Positions 35,312-43,603 of a DNA stretch of 64,000 bases are shown here, one piece after another. The DNA is from Adlercreutzia equolifaciens. Its GTDB lineage: Bacteria; Actinomycetota; Coriobacteriia; Coriobacteriales; Eggerthellaceae. Position numbers and translations under genes: made by a program. The notes beneath the pieces are model-generated. The model did not search any database, was not told the DNA's origin, and saw only the letters and a program-made list of their open reading frames with translations. Each line of letters opens with the position of its first letter. Position 1 is the stretch's first letter. The DNA is taken from assembly GCF_029076695.1 (NCBI RefSeq), contig NZ_JARFIK010000002.1, positions 434,001-498,000 of the forward strand. The letters run 5' to 3'.

Positions 35312-36946
35312 ATGACCACCAACGTTTCTCGTCGCGATCTGTTCAAGTTCGGCGGTTTGGCCGCCCTGGGCGTGGCCGGTGCCGCGGGTCTGGCCGGGTG
35401 CGGTCAGCCGCGTGTCAGCAACGGCGCTTCCGGCGAGGCTGCCCTGGCTTCCACAGGCGGCAACGGGCCGGCCTTCCTGAATGCGCCCGAGCCCATTACC
35501 GAGTTCGCCGAGACCCACGACTTCGACGTCGTTGTGGTAGGTGCGGGTGAGTCGGGCCTGTCCGCGGTGCACACCGCGCTGGAGGCGGGCGCTCGCGTGG
35601 CCTGCGTGCAGAACATCAACGCGGCCCAGACCACGGGCAACATGGCCGCCTCTATCGATCTCAGCCAAACCGACGAGGCCGCTGTCCAGGCCTGCGTGAG
35701 CTTCATCAACTGGAAGAGCGACTACCGTTCCAACCGCGACTTGGTGAACATCTGGGCGCATCACTCCCAGGAAGCCTTGGCCTGGTGGGCCGATGAGGCC
35801 GCTCAGGGCGGCGTGGAGAGCAAGCCCCACGAAGCCGTGCTCACCTACAACGGCTATGACATCCACCTGCATGCCAACACCTACTTCCACGTGGAGGGCA
35901 ACCACAACGCGGCCGCCACGGTGATTGCCGAGCGCCTGGCTGCCGCCGGTGCCGAGTTCTTCTACAACATGCCCTGCGTGCAGCTGCAGGCCGCCGACGG
36001 GGCCGTCACGGGCGCCATCTGCCAGGACGCCGACGGTGCGCACCACTTGTTCACGGCCGCCAAGGGCGTCATCCTGGCCTGCGGCGACTACTCCAGCAAC
36101 ACCGAGATGCTCGAGTACTACGCCCCCGACACCAAGGGCTTCAGCCTCTTCACCGACTTCCGCGACGGCAGCGCCCTGTGCGCCGGCATGTGGGCGGGCG
36201 CCATCATGACGCCGCACACCCACACCAAGATGATCCACGGCGAGCCCGCGGCGGTGCGCCTGGAGATGCCGTTCCTCTTCGTGGACCAGGAGGGCAACCG
36301 CTTCATGGACGAGACCTGCTGCCGCATGGGCTACATGAACAACTTCGCCCGTCCCTATTTGGCGAAGGCCGGCTTCGAGGACTCCACGGCTGCCAAGTTC
36401 TTCAGCCTGGTGCCTGCGAACTGGGAGGACTACTACGAGGATTGGAAAGCCGAAAGCCCCTACGACATCTCCCAGTACAACGGCGACAACAAGGTGGATC
36501 CCGAGAAGTGGATTTCCGCCGACACCATCGAGGGCCTGGCCGAGGCCATGAACGCTTACGCCGCCGAGAACCAGTGGAATCTCACGAACATCGACCCGGC
36601 GGCTCTGGCTGAAACGGTGAACCGCTACAACGAGCTGTGTGCCGCTGGTCGCGATGAGGACTTCGGCAAGTCCGCCAAGTACCTGGTGCCCATCGAGGGC
36701 GGCCCCTACTACGCCATCCCGCGCGGCTCCAACAAGCTGCCGGCTATTCTGGGCGGTCTGGTGGTCGATGGCAACCACCAGTGCCTGAACGGCGAGTTCG
36801 AGCCGATCCAGGGCCTGTACGCCGTGGGCAACGCCTCGGGCCAGTTCTTCGGCGGCGTGGATTACCCCATGGACATCGAGGGCCTCTCCATCGGCCGCGC
36901 CATCACCTCGGGTTACTACACCGGCAAGCTGGTGGCCGGCCTGTAG
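35312..36946 (+). CDS. Tat-exported FAD-dependent reductase (fumarate/urocanate reductase flavoprotein family)
   Basis: Family of single-subunit flavoprotein reductases that use alkenes as respiratory electron acceptors. A Tat signal ([20 protein letters not shown]) ends in LAGC, a possible lipobox, so the enzyme may be a lipoprotein on the outer membrane face. The FAD Rossmann motif is VVVGAGESGLSAVHTALEAG (about residues 72-91). The later FAD_binding_2 blocks are present (GVILACGDYSSN, GPYYAIPRGSNK, GGLVVDGNHQCL, GLYAVGNASGQFFGG, GLSIGRAITSGY). There is no FMN-binding or cytochrome domain, so electrons must come from a separate carrier. Substrate is unknown; Eggerthellaceae use many such enzymes on dietary and host compounds. 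A LuxR-type regulator follows, probably its controller. ATG 35312 chosen by SD GAGAGGG and the Tat motif position. Confidence 0.9.
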   Translation: MTTNVSRRDLFKFGGLAALGVAGAAGLAGCGQPRVSNGASGEAALASTGGNGPAFLNAPEPITEFAETHDFDVVVVGAGESGLSAVHTALEAGARVACVQNINAAQTTGNMAASIDLSQTDEAAVQACVSFINWKSDYRSNRDLVNIWAHHSQEALAWWADEAAQGGVESKPHEAVLTYNGYDIHLHANTYFHVEGNHNAAATVIAERLAAAGAEFFYNMPCVQLQAADGAVTGAICQDADGAHHLFTAAKGVILACGDYSSNTEMLEYYAPDTKGFSLFTDFRDGSALCAGMWAGAIMTPHTHTKMIHGEPAAVRLEMPFLFVDQEGNRFMDETCCRMGYMNNFARPYLAKAGFEDSTAAKFFSLVPANWEDYYEDWKAESPYDISQYNGDNKVDPEKWISADTIEGLAEAMNAYAAENQWNLTNIDPAALAETVNRYNELCAAGRDEDFGKSAKYLVPIEGGPYYAIPRGSNKLPAILGGLVVDGNHQCLNGEFEPIQGLYAVGNASGQFFGGVDYPMDIEGLSIGRAITSGYYTGKLVAGL

Positions 36947-37116
36947 GCTTCCGACGGCGTCCGGCTCTTCGGCGCGGGCCTAGCCCCAGCCCTCGGGCCG
37001 GCGCCCTGCCTCTGCCGCGGCCCCAGCCCTCGGGCCCGCGCGAGCGCTCCATGCACCTTGCGGGCGACTCGGCCGAGGCGCGGAGCGTTCGTCGGGGCTC
37101 CCTTCGCCCCCCTCTT

Positions 37117-37158
37117 GAAAGACCCAGCCGCTTTCCCCTCCCCGCGGCTGGGTCTTTC
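37117..37158 (+). terminator. 14-bp hairpin between the flavoprotein and LuxR genes
   Basis: Arms 37117-37130 and 37145-37158 pair perfectly (GAAAGACCCAGCCG) around a 14-nt pyrimidine loop. The T-run is short, but position after the flavoprotein gene fits termination. The GC-rich stretch 36950-37100 before it contains a direct repeat of CCCAGCCCTCGGGCC. Confidence 0.65.
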
Positions 37159-37184
37159 GCCTGTTCATTGCTGTTGGACCTTGC

Positions 37185-37190
37185 TATAAT
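37185..37190 (+). promoter_or_regulatory. TATAAT -10 box placed for a leaderless luxR mRNA
   Basis: TATAAT ends 7 nt before ATG 37198, so transcription should start at or next to the start codon. No SD is present. Confidence 0.55.
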
Positions 37191-37197
37191 GCGCGCC

Positions 37198-38613
37198 ATG
37201 GGGAAGCTTTTGAACATGATGCGGAGGGGGAGGGACGACCGCTCGTTGTACCTGGCGGGCATCGTGCCCTATCTGTTTGCGCTTGGTTGCGCCCGCGCCT
37301 GGGTCACGCTGGTGGTGGCCGCGCCGGCTCACGGCTACAGTGTGCCCTTCGATGCCCACGATCTGTTCGACTACGCCTTCTGCGTTGCCTCGCTGGCGGT
37401 GGCTCTGTTTGCGCGGCGCCTTCTGCCCCTCAACGGTTCGCCGCGTCTGCCCCTGGCGTCGCTGGGCGCCATGACGGCCGCCTCGCTGTGCTACGTGGGC
37501 ACGCTTTTCGCGCCCCAGCATGCTGTCGGCCTTATGAGTGTCGGTGCGGTGTTGGGAGGGGCCGGTTTCGGGCTCTTTCTGCTTCTGTGGGCCGAGGTGC
37601 TCAGCGCTCTGTCGCTCATTCGCATTTTCCTGTACACCACGGCATCCCAGCTCATGGGCGTGGTCTTTGCCTTCTTCTGCGGCGGTCTTGACGATTTGCG
37701 CATGGCCTTCGCCGTGGTGTGCCTGCCCTTCGGCGCTCTGATGTGCATTCGCATGGCCTATCGAGCGTTGCCGGCGGCCGACCGCCCGGCGCGCGTCTGC
37801 CCCAAGTTCTCCTATCCGTGGAAGATCTTCGCGCTGCTGGCGCTGTACTCCTTCGCCTACGGGCTGCGCCAATCTTCGCTGGCTGAGGGGGCGGGCATGC
37901 ACTCGTCGCTCTCCACTGCCATCATCATGGCGGTGCTGTTCGCCTCGGCCTACTTCTTCTCGAACCGCTTCAACATCGGCGCGCTGTACCGGTCGCCCTT
38001 GGTGCTGGTGGTGTGCGGCTTTCTGCTGGTGCCGGCCGAGGGGGTCTTTGGGGCCACCGTGTCCAGCTACCTGATTTCCATGAGCTATTCCCTGGTCAGC
38101 CTCATTGTGGCCCTGCTTCTGTACGACATTTCCAAGCGCCTGGGCGTGACAGTGGTGGTGTTCGCCGGCATCAAGGGCGCCGAGCAGGTTTTCGTGGTGT
38201 GGGGCAAGGGAGTGACCGACGCCCTGGGCACGGCGGGGATGGGCCAGGGCATCCAGGATGTGCTGGTGGCTGTGGCCGTGGTGGCCATGGTGCTGGCGGC
38301 TACGCTGATCCTACTGTCGGAAAAGGAACTGGCCAGCAAGTGGGGCGTCGTTATTCTCGACGCCGGCGGCCTGGTGGAGAAGACGCCCGACGAAGAGCGT
38401 CGCGAGGCGCGAGTGGAGGAACTGGCAGCGCGGCATCATCTGACGCCGCGCGAAACCGAGATTCTGGCTCTGGTGGCCCAGGGGAAGAACGGTCCGGCCA
38501 TTCGCCAGGACCTCTTCATTGCCGAGGGTACCTTCAAGGCGCATATGAGCCATATCTACGAGAAGTGCGGCGTGGCCAACCGCAAGGAGCTTGTGGCGCT
38601 GCTCGGTGCCTGA
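37198..38613 (+). CDS. LuxR-family regulator with large multi-pass membrane domain
   Basis: Residues 1 to about 385 form about 12 membrane helices in an MFS-like pattern. The last 65 residues are a LuxR/GerE helix-turn-helix: HLTPRETEILALVAQGKNGPAIRQ, then FIAEGTFKAHMSHIYEKCGVANRKELVALL. Such membrane-bound one-component regulators are abundant in Eggerthellaceae and often sit next to genes for substrate-specific reductases, as here with the Tat flavoprotein. The membrane part probably senses a ligand. The recognition helix begins EGTF instead of the usual S(E/P)xTV, still acceptable. The gene has its own leaderless-type promoter and is bracketed, with the flavoprotein gene, by two copies of the 52-bp array. 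Confidence 0.93.
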   Translation: MGKLLNMMRRGRDDRSLYLAGIVPYLFALGCARAWVTLVVAAPAHGYSVPFDAHDLFDYAFCVASLAVALFARRLLPLNGSPRLPLASLGAMTAASLCYVGTLFAPQHAVGLMSVGAVLGGAGFGLFLLLWAEVLSALSLIRIFLYTTASQLMGVVFAFFCGGLDDLRMAFAVVCLPFGALMCIRMAYRALPAADRPARVCPKFSYPWKIFALLALYSFAYGLRQSSLAEGAGMHSSLSTAIIMAVLFASAYFFSNRFNIGALYRSPLVLVVCGFLLVPAEGVFGATVSSYLISMSYSLVSLIVALLLYDISKRLGVTVVVFAGIKGAEQVFVVWGKGVTDALGTAGMGQGIQDVLVAVAVVAMVLAATLILLSEKELASKWGVVILDAGGLVEKTPDEERREARVEELAARHHLTPRETEILALVAQGKNGPAIRQDLFIAEGTFKAHMSHIYEKCGVANRKELVALLGA

Positions 38614-38628
38614 ACGTTGGGCTGCGTA

Positions 38629-38996
38629 GGTTCCAGAATCAGCGGGTTTGGTACCTGCGACCTTGAGGTAGCGGAAATCTGAACTGGGGTTATGCCGGAC
38701 AGGGGAACCAATCGGCCTGTTTTCGACGACGCCCAGGGAACCAAAGCCCACGATCCTGGAACCTGGCCCCGCGATGGGGCGGCGTCGGGGGACCGAAAGC
38801 CTGCATTCTGGCAGCTGGAGGTCGCAGAGGGGCGCGCTCGGGGAACCAAACGCGCCTATCCTGGAACTCGGTTCCGCGATGAGACCGTTCGACGATACCA
38901 AACACGCCGATCTTGGAGCCTGCGCCCCGCGATGGGTCGGCTGGCGGAACCAAAGCTCCCGATTCGGGAACCTCCGCCTCGCGATGGGTCGGCTGG
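38629..38996. repeat. Degenerate 52-bp-period repeat array, family 2, copy B
   Basis: An inverted lead module (38629-38655) is followed by module starts at 38702, 38736, 38788, 38840, 38892 and 38944: a period of exactly 52 bp after the first. The second half of the unit is also conserved (CCCCGCGATGGGTCGGCTGG). About nine tenths of its first 270 bp match copy A by eye. Confidence 0.85.
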
Positions 38997-39154
38997 GGTG
39001 TCGCGGAGGCCGTCGTTTTCGCAAAGCCTTGTTGACCTTTGGTTGTTTTGTGTCACAATAGGCAAGTTAGACTCGGGAGAGAACCATGTTGCTCTTGCCC
39101 GACCCTGTTGTAAGCAAGCGAGACGCGAACGAACCCTCAAGGAGCATGCATCCC

Positions 39155-41875
39155 ATGGCACTGGAGCGCACTGTCAAGAAGAAGCCGGCCCGCACGGCCG
39201 ATCGCCGCAATGTGTGGCTGCTTATCCTCACCACTATCCTCGTTGTCGTATCGGTGGTGCTGTTCACCCCGCCGAACGAGAAGATCAACCAGGGCCTGGA
39301 CATCCAGGGCGGTCTGTCGGTAGTGCTCACCGCTAAGTCCACGGACGGCCAGGCGGTCACCCCGGAGGACATGGAGAAGTCCCGCGCCATCATCGAGAGC
39401 CGCGTCAACGCTCTGGGCGCTTCCGAGGCCACGGTGCAGGAGCAGGGTTCCGATCAGATTCTCGTGCAGATCCCGGGCTTGGCGGACACCGAAGAGGCCC
39501 TGGCCACCATTGGCCGTACCGGCTCTCTGGAGTTTGCCCGCCTGGATTCCTTTACCGACGAAGAGGTGAAGAGCGCCATCGAAAGCGGCCAGTACGCTGG
39601 CGAGGGCACCGTCACCGACAGCTTCGGCAACTCCTTCCCCTCGGGCAAGACCGAGAACCTGGAGGTAGAGCCCGGCACCTACACGCCCATCGTCACGGGC
39701 GCTGATATCACGAACGTGACCGTGGGTCGCGAATCCGAGGGAAGCACCTACTATGCGGTGAACATTAGCTTGAACGCCCAGGGCACCAAGGCCTTCGCCG
39801 AGGCCTCTCGCGACCTGGTGGCCGATCATGGCCAGATTGTCATCATCCTTGACGGTGAAGTTCAGTCGGCGCCGGCCGTTCAGTCCGAGATCCCCAACGG
39901 CGAAGTGTCCATCACGGGTAACTACACGCTGGACGAGGCCAAGAACCTCCAGACCATCCTGGAGTCCGGCTCGCTGCCCGTGTCCTTCGAGTACGCTCAG
40001 TCTCAGGTAGTCGGTCCCACGCTGGGTCAGGACGCCCTGGCGTCTGGCGTGCTGGTGGCCCTTATCGGCCTGGCCGTGGTTATGCTCTACCTGCTGTTCT
40101 TCTACAAGGGCCTGGGCACCATTACGGCAGCGGCCATGCTCGTGTTCGCCGTGCTGTATCTGGGCATCTTGGCGGCGCTGTCTGCCTTCCATCTGTTCAG
40201 CCTCTCGCTGGCGGGCATTGCCGGCATCGTGCTGACCATCGGTATGGCGGCCGACTCGTCCATTCTGACGGTCGAGCGCTTCCGTGAGGAAATTCGCATG
40301 GGCCGCTCGGTGAAGGCCGCTTCCATCACCGGCGTGCGCCACGCCATCTTCACTTCCATTGACGCTGACTTGGTTACCATGGTGTCGGCGCTCTGCCTGT
40401 TCTTCCTGGCCGCCTCGTCGGTCAAGGGCTTCGGCATGACGTTGGCCCTGGGCATTATCTGCGACATTGTCATGATGGTCATCTTCAAGGCCCCGCTCAT
40501 CCGCCTGCTGGCTCCGAAGATCATTGCCAAGCACCCCGGCTTCTGGGGCATTAAGGACTCCATCGAAGCCTCGAAGGGCTACGCTGAGTTGGCCGCCATT
40601 GAGGGCGTGTCTGAGCGCGAGGCCGAGACTGGCTCTCAGATGAACGCCGCGGAAACCCGCGATATTGTGGAGGCTGACGATCCGGCCGACGCCTCGAAGA
40701 CCGTGGCGGCGGTGCGCAAGATCAAGGGTCGCTTCATCAAGCACGACATCAACTTCCTGGGCTTCCGCAAGATCTTCCTGACCGTGGCCGCGGTGGCCAT
40801 GGTGCTGTGCTTCGTCGTTGTGGGCGTGCGCGGCCTGAACTTCGGTATTGAGTTTGTGGGCGGCACCTCGGTGGCCTTCCACGGTACCGGCGACATCACC
40901 ACCGAGCAGATGCGCACGGCTTTCGACGAGGCCGGCGAGCCTGACGCCGTCATTCAGACCACGACTACCAACGGCGAGCCCGGCTTCCTGGTGCGCACCA
41001 CCACCACGTCGGCCGAGGACGCCACGGCCCATGCCAACCAGGTGGCCGACAGCTTGGGCATGACAGCCAGCGACTTCGAAGTTACCACCATCGGCCCTGA
41101 CTGGGGCGCCAGCGTCATCCAAAGCTCGCTTATCGCGTTCCTGGTGTCCATCCTGCTCATCATCGTCTACATTGCCATCCGCTTCGAGTACAAGATGGGC
41201 GTCATGGCCATTGTGGCGCTGCTCCACGACCTTATCCTAGTGGTGGGCATCTACGCTTTAGTGGGTCGCGAGGTCAACCCGAACACCATCGCCGCCCTGC
41301 TTACCATCTTGGGCTACTCGCTCTACGACACCGTGGTGGTGTTCCACCGCATCAACGACAACATGAAGGGCGAGGACATCCGCTGCACCTTCATGACCAT
41401 GGCCAACCACTCCATGAACCAGGTGTTCATTCGTACCATCAACACGACGCTCACCTCGTTCATCCCCGTCTTCGCCATGCTGCTGTTCGGCGGCGAGACC
41501 CTGAAGGACTTCGCTTTCGCCATGGCCATCGGCCTTATTGCCGGCTCCTACTCGTCCATCGCCATCGCCTGTCCGCTCTACTGCATGTGGAAGACCCGCG
41601 AGCCGAAGTTCGCGAAGCTGCAGAAGAAGTACGGCACGGAGATCGGTCTCTTCGAGTTCGACCACTCGGCTTCCACGGGCATTGCCCAGATTCCGGTGGC
41701 TCGTCTTGAGGCTATGAAGCCGGCCACTACGGTGGAGGCCGCTGCAGCAGCTTCGGAGAAGCCCGCCAACGGCAATCCCGGCGGCGCCGTGGCCGTAGGC
41801 TACGCCGAGGCCGGCGCGCAGTCGAAGAAGGTCAGCAACAAAAAGAAGAAGCACAAGCACGGAAGAGCGCAGTAG
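39155..41875 (+). CDS. secDF: Protein-export membrane proteins SecD and SecF, fused
   Basis: SecDF uses the proton gradient to pull exported proteins through SecYEG. The SecD half shows the first helix (WLLILTTILVVVSVVLF), LDIQGGLSVVL, a P1 head, and helices 2-6 (VALIGLAVVMLYLLFFYKGLG, GIVLTIGMAADSSILTVERFREE with the functional Asp region). A linker of about 90 residues leads to the SecF half (FVVVGVRGLNFGIEFVGGTS, ILGYSLYDTVVVFHRIND, the family signature, and FAFAMAIGLIAGSYSSIAIA). The fused form is less common in high-GC Gram-positives than separate secD and secF. The C-terminus is Lys-rich. ATG 39155 has AAGGAG 10 nt upstream; ATG 39146 would be too close. Confidence 0.96.
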   Translation: MALERTVKKKPARTADRRNVWLLILTTILVVVSVVLFTPPNEKINQGLDIQGGLSVVLTAKSTDGQAVTPEDMEKSRAIIESRVNALGASEATVQEQGSDQILVQIPGLADTEEALATIGRTGSLEFARLDSFTDEEVKSAIESGQYAGEGTVTDSFGNSFPSGKTENLEVEPGTYTPIVTGADITNVTVGRESEGSTYYAVNISLNAQGTKAFAEASRDLVADHGQIVIILDGEVQSAPAVQSEIPNGEVSITGNYTLDEAKNLQTILESGSLPVSFEYAQSQVVGPTLGQDALASGVLVALIGLAVVMLYLLFFYKGLGTITAAAMLVFAVLYLGILAALSAFHLFSLSLAGIAGIVLTIGMAADSSILTVERFREEIRMGRSVKAASITGVRHAIFTSIDADLVTMVSALCLFFLAASSVKGFGMTLALGIICDIVMMVIFKAPLIRLLAPKIIAKHPGFWGIKDSIEASKGYAELAAIEGVSEREAETGSQMNAAETRDIVEADDPADASKTVAAVRKIKGRFIKHDINFLGFRKIFLTVAAVAMVLCFVVVGVRGLNFGIEFVGGTSVAFHGTGDITTEQMRTAFDEAGEPDAVIQTTTTNGEPGFLVRTTTTSAEDATAHANQVADSLGMTASDFEVTTIGPDWGASVIQSSLIAFLVSILLIIVYIAIRFEYKMGVMAIVALLHDLILVVGIYALVGREVNPNTIAALLTILGYSLYDTVVVFHRINDNMKGEDIRCTFMTMANHSMNQVFIRTINTTLTSFIPVFAMLLFGGETLKDFAFAMAIGLIAGSYSSIAIACPLYCMWKTREPKFAKLQKKYGTEIGLFEFDHSASTGIAQIPVARLEAMKPATTVEAAAAASEKPANGNPGGAVAVGYAEAGAQSKKVSNKKKKHKHGRAQ

Positions 41876-41890
41876 CTTAGCGCCAGTCAA

Positions 41891-42083
41891 GCCGCGGGCC
41901 GGGTGGCCTGCGGCGGAGACTTCGCGCTGATCCCCTTCCGAACGCGGCAACAGAAGCAGAGGAAACGATGCCCATAAGCCGGTACTATCCCCGCCCTGGT
42001 GCTGGCGAAGTGGAATCTGCTTCTTACTGGCCGCGTTCTCCAGGGGGCGCTCAGACACCGCCGCAGACCACCCGGCCCGCGGC
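41891..42083. repeat. Structured intergenic element, family 3, copy B
   Basis: Outer arms 41891-41916 and 42058-42083 pair at 25 of 26 positions but apart from the inner CGGCGG end are unrelated in sequence to the outer arms of copy A. The core matches copy A (GAGACTTCGCGCT, GATGCCCATAAGCCGGTACT, GCGAAGTGGAATCTG, GGCCGCGTTCTCC). Nested stems are GAACGCGGC/GCCGCGTTC and AGAAGCAG/CTGCTTCT, each changed relative to copy A in a pairing-compatible way. Confidence 0.85.
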
Positions 42084-42114
42084 CTCCTAGCTCAATCGAA
42101 CGAAAGGCGAATCC

Positions 42115-42438
42115 ATGGTACGTGAAGGTTCGGCTCCTAATTTCTGCCCGCCCACGGAAGAGGGCATCACCCTGACCTTCTCCGACGAGAAGGGCGACAC
42201 CGTCGACCTGGAGTTCCTGGGGCTCATCCTGAAGGACGACCGCTCCTACGGGTTCTTCTTCCCGGTGGACGAGGACAACCCCGCCTGCTCCTCGGGGGAA
42301 GTGGTGCTGCTTGAGGTTACCGAGCTTGACGACGACGGTCAGCCCGAGGCCTTCGAGCTGGTCACCGACGAGGCTATCGCTGCTGAGGTTTACGCCGACT
42401 TCCAGGAGGCCACCCGCGACCTCTACGACTTCGCCTAG
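42115..42438 (+). CDS. DUF1292 family protein
   Basis: Small acidic protein (107 aa) with the DUF1292 pattern: ITLTFSDEKGDTVDLEFLGLI, then SYGFFFPVDEDN, EVVLLEVTELDDDG and FELVTDEAIAAEVYADFQ. In Firmicutes DUF1292 proteins are often encoded near a Holliday-junction resolvase (YqgF/RuvX), but no such gene is here. Function is unknown. It has an SD-like ACGAAAGG before ATG and lies just after the family-3 element. Confidence 0.8.
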   Translation: MVREGSAPNFCPPTEEGITLTFSDEKGDTVDLEFLGLILKDDRSYGFFFPVDEDNPACSSGEVVLLEVTELDDDGQPEAFELVTDEAIAAEVYADFQEATRDLYDFA

Positions 42439-42458
42439 GGTGTCTCGCCGGCTTTGCC

Positions 42459-42683
42459 ATGATCTTCGTTGCCGATCCCGACTGCGTGCTTACGGTGCGT
42501 GAGCAGCAGATTCTCTATCACATTGCCCAGGGGCTCTCGAACCGCGAGATTGCCGAGCGCCTGTCGCTGTCCGAGCAGACGGTGAAGTCCCACTTGGCCC
42601 ACATGATCACGAAATCCGGTCGCGCCAACCGCGCGGCTTTGGTGGCTTACGGCTTCGAGCAGGGCATCCTCTGCCGCCGCTAG
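42459..42683 (+). CDS. Stand-alone LuxR/GerE helix-turn-helix protein, 74 aa
   Basis: The protein is almost only a LuxR DNA-binding domain: LTVREQQILYHIAQGLSNRE, then IAERLSLSEQTVKSHLAHMI and AALVAYGFEQGIL. It has no receiver, sensor or membrane domain, so it either binds DNA constitutively or dimerises with other LuxR proteins. It follows the DUF1292 gene by 20 bp and has no clear SD, suggesting coupled translation or a leaderless start. It may be an independent small regulator or the remnant of a larger one; the intact length and spacing favour a functional gene. Confidence 0.75.
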   Translation: MIFVADPDCVLTVREQQILYHIAQGLSNREIAERLSLSEQTVKSHLAHMITKSGRANRAALVAYGFEQGILCRR

Positions 42684-42765
42684 CGGTTTAGCCCGAACAG
42701 GGGATGGTGGGGCGCGCGGCTTCCGCTATCCTGGGGTTATCGTTGGGGAAGGAGTCGCGTCGCCT

Positions 42766-43599
42766 GTGATCTTGTTCGTCTGTTCCTTGCTGGATATTTT
42801 GCTGTACGGTGCCGCTGGGGCCGCGGGTCTCTATGGCGTGGTGCGCGATCGCGCCCAGGCCGTGCGTGCCGGGAAAGCGCTGTTCTTCGTAGCGGTGCTG
42901 GCTCATACGGCGCTGATTGGCTGCGAATCGATGCGTACGGCGGGCACGCTACTCTCGGGCCCCAATATTGTGATGCTGGCCTCGTGGGTGCTGGCTGTGG
43001 TCACGGCCATCGGCGTTGCCGTCACCCGTCGCGGTATGAGTATTGCCGCGGTGGCCTGCCTGGTGATTGCCGTGCTCGTGGCGGTGGCGGTGTGGATGCG
43101 CATCTTGGATCCCCTCGATGCCGATAACATGGCCTTCTACCAGTGGCCTTTGCTGCTGCCTCATATTGTACTGGTGTTTCTGGCCTGCGCCTTCTTCGCC
43201 ACCAGTGCGGTGGCCTCGGCTATCCAGTTGTACCAGCAGCGTCTTGTGCGTCAGCGCAGCGCCAAGGTGCTCTCGCTGGACGCGCCCTCTCTGGACACGC
43301 TGGGAAAGATTGCGCGGTTAACGGCCCTGGCCGGCCTGGTGGTATTCACGGCGGCCATCCTCGTTGGCGTCACCCACCTGGTGGCCATCTATGCAGCCAT
43401 GGTCAATGCGGGGTGCGCGGGCAATCTGGCCTATCTGATACCGCGCATGGCGCTGTCGGTGGCGGTGTGGCTGGTCTGGGTGGCCTATGCCGTCTTCGCG
43501 TTCCTGGTTCCCTACGTGGTGGGCTCGCGGGCACGCGCGTGGCTTGCCATTGCCGGCTGCGCGCTGGCGCTCGTGCTCATAGCTGTCTCGGCGGGGTAG
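42766..43599 (+). CDS. HemX/CcsA-like integral membrane protein
   Basis: Eight hydrophobic segments in 277 aa, in the pattern of HemX and the CcsA/ResC cytochrome c assembly family (LYGAAGAAGLYGVV, HTALIG, LLLPHIVLVFLACAFFATSAVASAIQLYQQ, LAGLVVFTAAILVGV). The usual tryptophan-rich WWD haem-handling motif is not visible. In Bacillus and others hemX lies directly before hemA and affects its level. Here the next gene (4-bp gap) is a HemA-like protein, which supports the HemX assignment. GTG start 42766 follows AAGGAG at a long distance, so the start is moderately certain. Confidence 0.6.
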   Translation: MILFVCSLLDILLYGAAGAAGLYGVVRDRAQAVRAGKALFFVAVLAHTALIGCESMRTAGTLLSGPNIVMLASWVLAVVTAIGVAVTRRGMSIAAVACLVIAVLVAVAVWMRILDPLDADNMAFYQWPLLLPHIVLVFLACAFFATSAVASAIQLYQQRLVRQRSAKVLSLDAPSLDTLGKIARLTALAGLVVFTAAILVGVTHLVAIYAAMVNAGCAGNLAYLIPRMALSVAVWLVWVAYAVFAFLVPYVVGSRARAWLAIAGCALALVLIAVSAG

Positions 43600-43603
43600 G
43601 ACT

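Noticed and set aside
36781-37197. Longer LuxR reading frame starting inside the flavoprotein gene
   Set aside because: It overlaps the upstream gene in another frame, crosses a 14-bp terminator-like hairpin, and ATG 37198 has a correctly placed -10 box.
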